NCBI GenBank assembly: GCA_023432405.1
Contig: JAEYUQ010000020.1
Coordinates: 1 to 52,713 of the forward strand
Source of the DNA: Actinomycetes bacterium
GTDB lineage: Bacteria; Actinomycetota; Actinomycetes; Mycobacteriales; Mycobacteriaceae
DNA length: 52,713 nucleotides
Direction: 5' to 3'
Positions 51,579-52,713 of this stretch are shown one piece after another. Made by a program: the position numbers and the translations under genes. How positions within the stretch are numbered: the stretch's first letter is position 1; the number at the start of each line of letters is the position of its first letter. The notes beneath the pieces were generated by a model. That model did no database searches. It saw only the letters and a program-made list of their open reading frames with translations, and had not been told where the DNA came from.

Positions 51579-52713
51579 ATGACCACTACGCATCTTGGAA
51601 TGCCTTCGGCCTCTGGGGAGCACGCTCAACTTCCCTTCGCCATCACCCTCGAAACGGGTTCTTCGGCACAAAACCACACGGGAAGCTGGCGCAGTGAGCG
51701 GCCTGTCTATGTTGATCTGCTCCCACCATGCAACAAAGCCTGTCCAGCTGGTGAGAATATTCAGGGCTGGCTGTATCACGCCGAGGCTGGGGATTACGAA
51801 ACAGCTTGGCGCGAGATCATGAACAATAACCCTCTGCCTGCCACAATGGGTCGCGTTTGTTATCACGACTGCCAAACTGCCTGTAACAGGGCGCAGGTGG
51901 ATCAAGCGGTAGGTATCAATGCCATCGAACGTTTCTTAGGAGATACTGCTCTTGAGGAGGGCTGGCGTGTAGAACCACTCTTACCTCCGACGGGGAAGAA
52001 AGTATTGGTCATTGGAGCCGGTCCGTCCGGCTTATCTGCTGCCTATCACCTGGCACGAATGGGCCACCAGGTTGTGATAAGAGATCAGAGTGAAGAACCC
52101 GGTGGAATGATGCGCTACGGCATCCCAGCCTATCGTCTGCCTCGAAAGGTGCTGGACGCTGAAATCCAACGTATCAAGGATTTGGGTGTTGTCTTTGAGA
52201 TGAACACCAAGGTTGAAAGCCTGGCAGGTCTTTCCGATGAATTTGACGCCATCTTTACGGCTGTGGGTGCAGATCTGGGACGCAATATCAACATTCCTGC
52301 AGGCTCAGCCTCAGAGATTGTCAACGCCGTCGATATGTTGCACGATGCCCCTGAAGACGCTGATGAGAAGCCTCTGCTGGGACGTCGCGTGGTTGTGTAT
52401 GGCGGTGGGAATACTGCTGTTGATGCCGCTCGTACTGCCAAACGCCTGGGAGCTACAGAGTCTGTGATTCTCTACCGCCGTACCCGCGAAAAAATGCCTG
52501 CCCATGATTCGGAAGTCATGGAAGCCACTGAAGAGGGCATCACAATGAGGTGGCTATCTACTGTGAACCGTGTTGATCAAGGCACGGTCAAGATTGAAAA
52601 GATGGCCTTGGATGCCGATGGTAATCTCACTCCAACAGGCGAGTATGAAGACTTGGACGCTGATTCACTAGTGATGGCCGTGGGCCAGAAGTCAGACTTG
52701 TCACTCTTTGAAG
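51579..52713 (+). CDS. GltD-like NAD(P)H-dependent flavoprotein, 5' part (runs off the window)
   Basis: 378 codons are present. The N-terminal iron-sulfur segment has PPCNKACPAGENI and GRVCYHDCQTACNRAQ, then FAD-binding VIGAGPSGLSAAYHL, the EPGGMMRYGIP turn and the NAD(P)-binding VVYGGGNTAVDAARTA. This is the small-subunit glutamate-synthase type of electron-transfer module. It starts two bases after the porB stop with AAGGAG upstream, so it is part of the oxidoreductase operon and probably links it to NAD(P)H. A missing delta (2[4Fe-4S]) module could be fused to its C-terminus beyond the window. Confidence 0.9.
   Translation, partial: MTTTHLGMPSASGEHAQLPFAITLETGSSAQNHTGSWRSERPVYVDLLPPCNKACPAGENIQGWLYHAEAGDYETAWREIMNNNPLPATMGRVCYHDCQTACNRAQVDQAVGINAIERFLGDTALEEGWRVEPLLPPTGKKVLVIGAGPSGLSAAYHLARMGHQVVIRDQSEEPGGMMRYGIPAYRLPRKVLDAEIQRIKDLGVVFEMNTKVESLAGLSDEFDAIFTAVGADLGRNINIPAGSASEIVNAVDMLHDAPEDADEKPLLGRRVVVYGGGNTAVDAARTAKRLGATESVILYRRTREKMPAHDSEVMEATEEGITMRWLSTVNRVDQGTVKIEKMALDADGNLTPTGEYEDLDADSLVMAVGQKSDLSLFE

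Noticed and set aside
1..52713. CRISPR arrays, rRNA operons or insertion sequences
   Set aside because: No regularly spaced repeat array, rRNA sequence or transposase was recognised.

Overview
The window is a chromosomal segment from a high-GC Gram-positive bacterium, most likely Corynebacteriaceae or a close relative in the Mycobacteriales. The evidence is the backbone order pheS-pheT-argCJBDFRGH-tyrS, the order polA-rpsA-coaE-uvrB-uvrA-infC-rpmI-rplT, an ArgR resembling those of this order, many TANNNT -10 boxes placed 6-7 bases before a start codon (leaderless mRNAs), and an actinobacterial-type HelD. The species cannot be named from the sequence. Base composition is moderate for the group.

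Layout. (1) 1-9.8 kb, minus strand: a complete arginine pathway operon argC-argJ-argB-argD-argF-argR-argG-argH with tightly coupled or overlapping genes, running into a Trm112-like gene and the 5' part of tyrS. (2) 9.9-13.5 kb: pheST. (3) 13.6-15.8 kb: a SpoU-type RNA methyltransferase and the infC-rpmI-rplT operon. infC starts at an ATC codon and has a structured leader containing an intrinsic terminator. (4) 16-26.3 kb: a membrane-anchored protein of unknown function, uvrA, a metallo-beta-lactamase-fold hydrolase, a DoxX-like protein coupled to helD, a universal stress protein and uvrB. (5) 26.4-30.4 kb: an accessory block between uvrB and coaE, made of a heterodimeric CydDC-like ABC exporter and two tandem paralogous small secreted proteins that I do not recognise. 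(6) 30.5-35.6 kb: coaE, rpsA and polA, with an elaborate folded element between rpsA and coaE. (7) 35.8-38.1 kb: a tRNA with anticodon CAA and an unusually short variable loop, then an AT-richer two-gene unit (cysteine hydrolase plus a protein with two C-terminal membrane segments). (8) 38.2-47.5 kb: a six-gene, plus-strand, translationally coupled operon of the anchored-repeat ABC transporter type: three surface proteins, a chimeric substrate-binding protein, an ATPase and a permease. Six copies of one surface domain with an HxH motif are spread over four of these proteins. (9) 47.7-52.7 kb: a second DoxX-like protein and a pyruvate:ferredoxin oxidoreductase operon (gamma, alpha, beta) followed by a GltD-like flavoprotein that runs off the end.

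How it fits together. Most of the window is housekeeping: arginine synthesis, aminoacyl-tRNA synthetases, translation factors, nucleotide excision repair and replication. The candidates for little-described biology are the anchored-repeat transporter, whose binding protein appears to have lost two of four metal ligands, the CydDC-like exporter with paired secreted proteins, the hydrolase/membrane-protein pair beside the tRNA, and the structured RNA elements around infC and rpsA-coaE.
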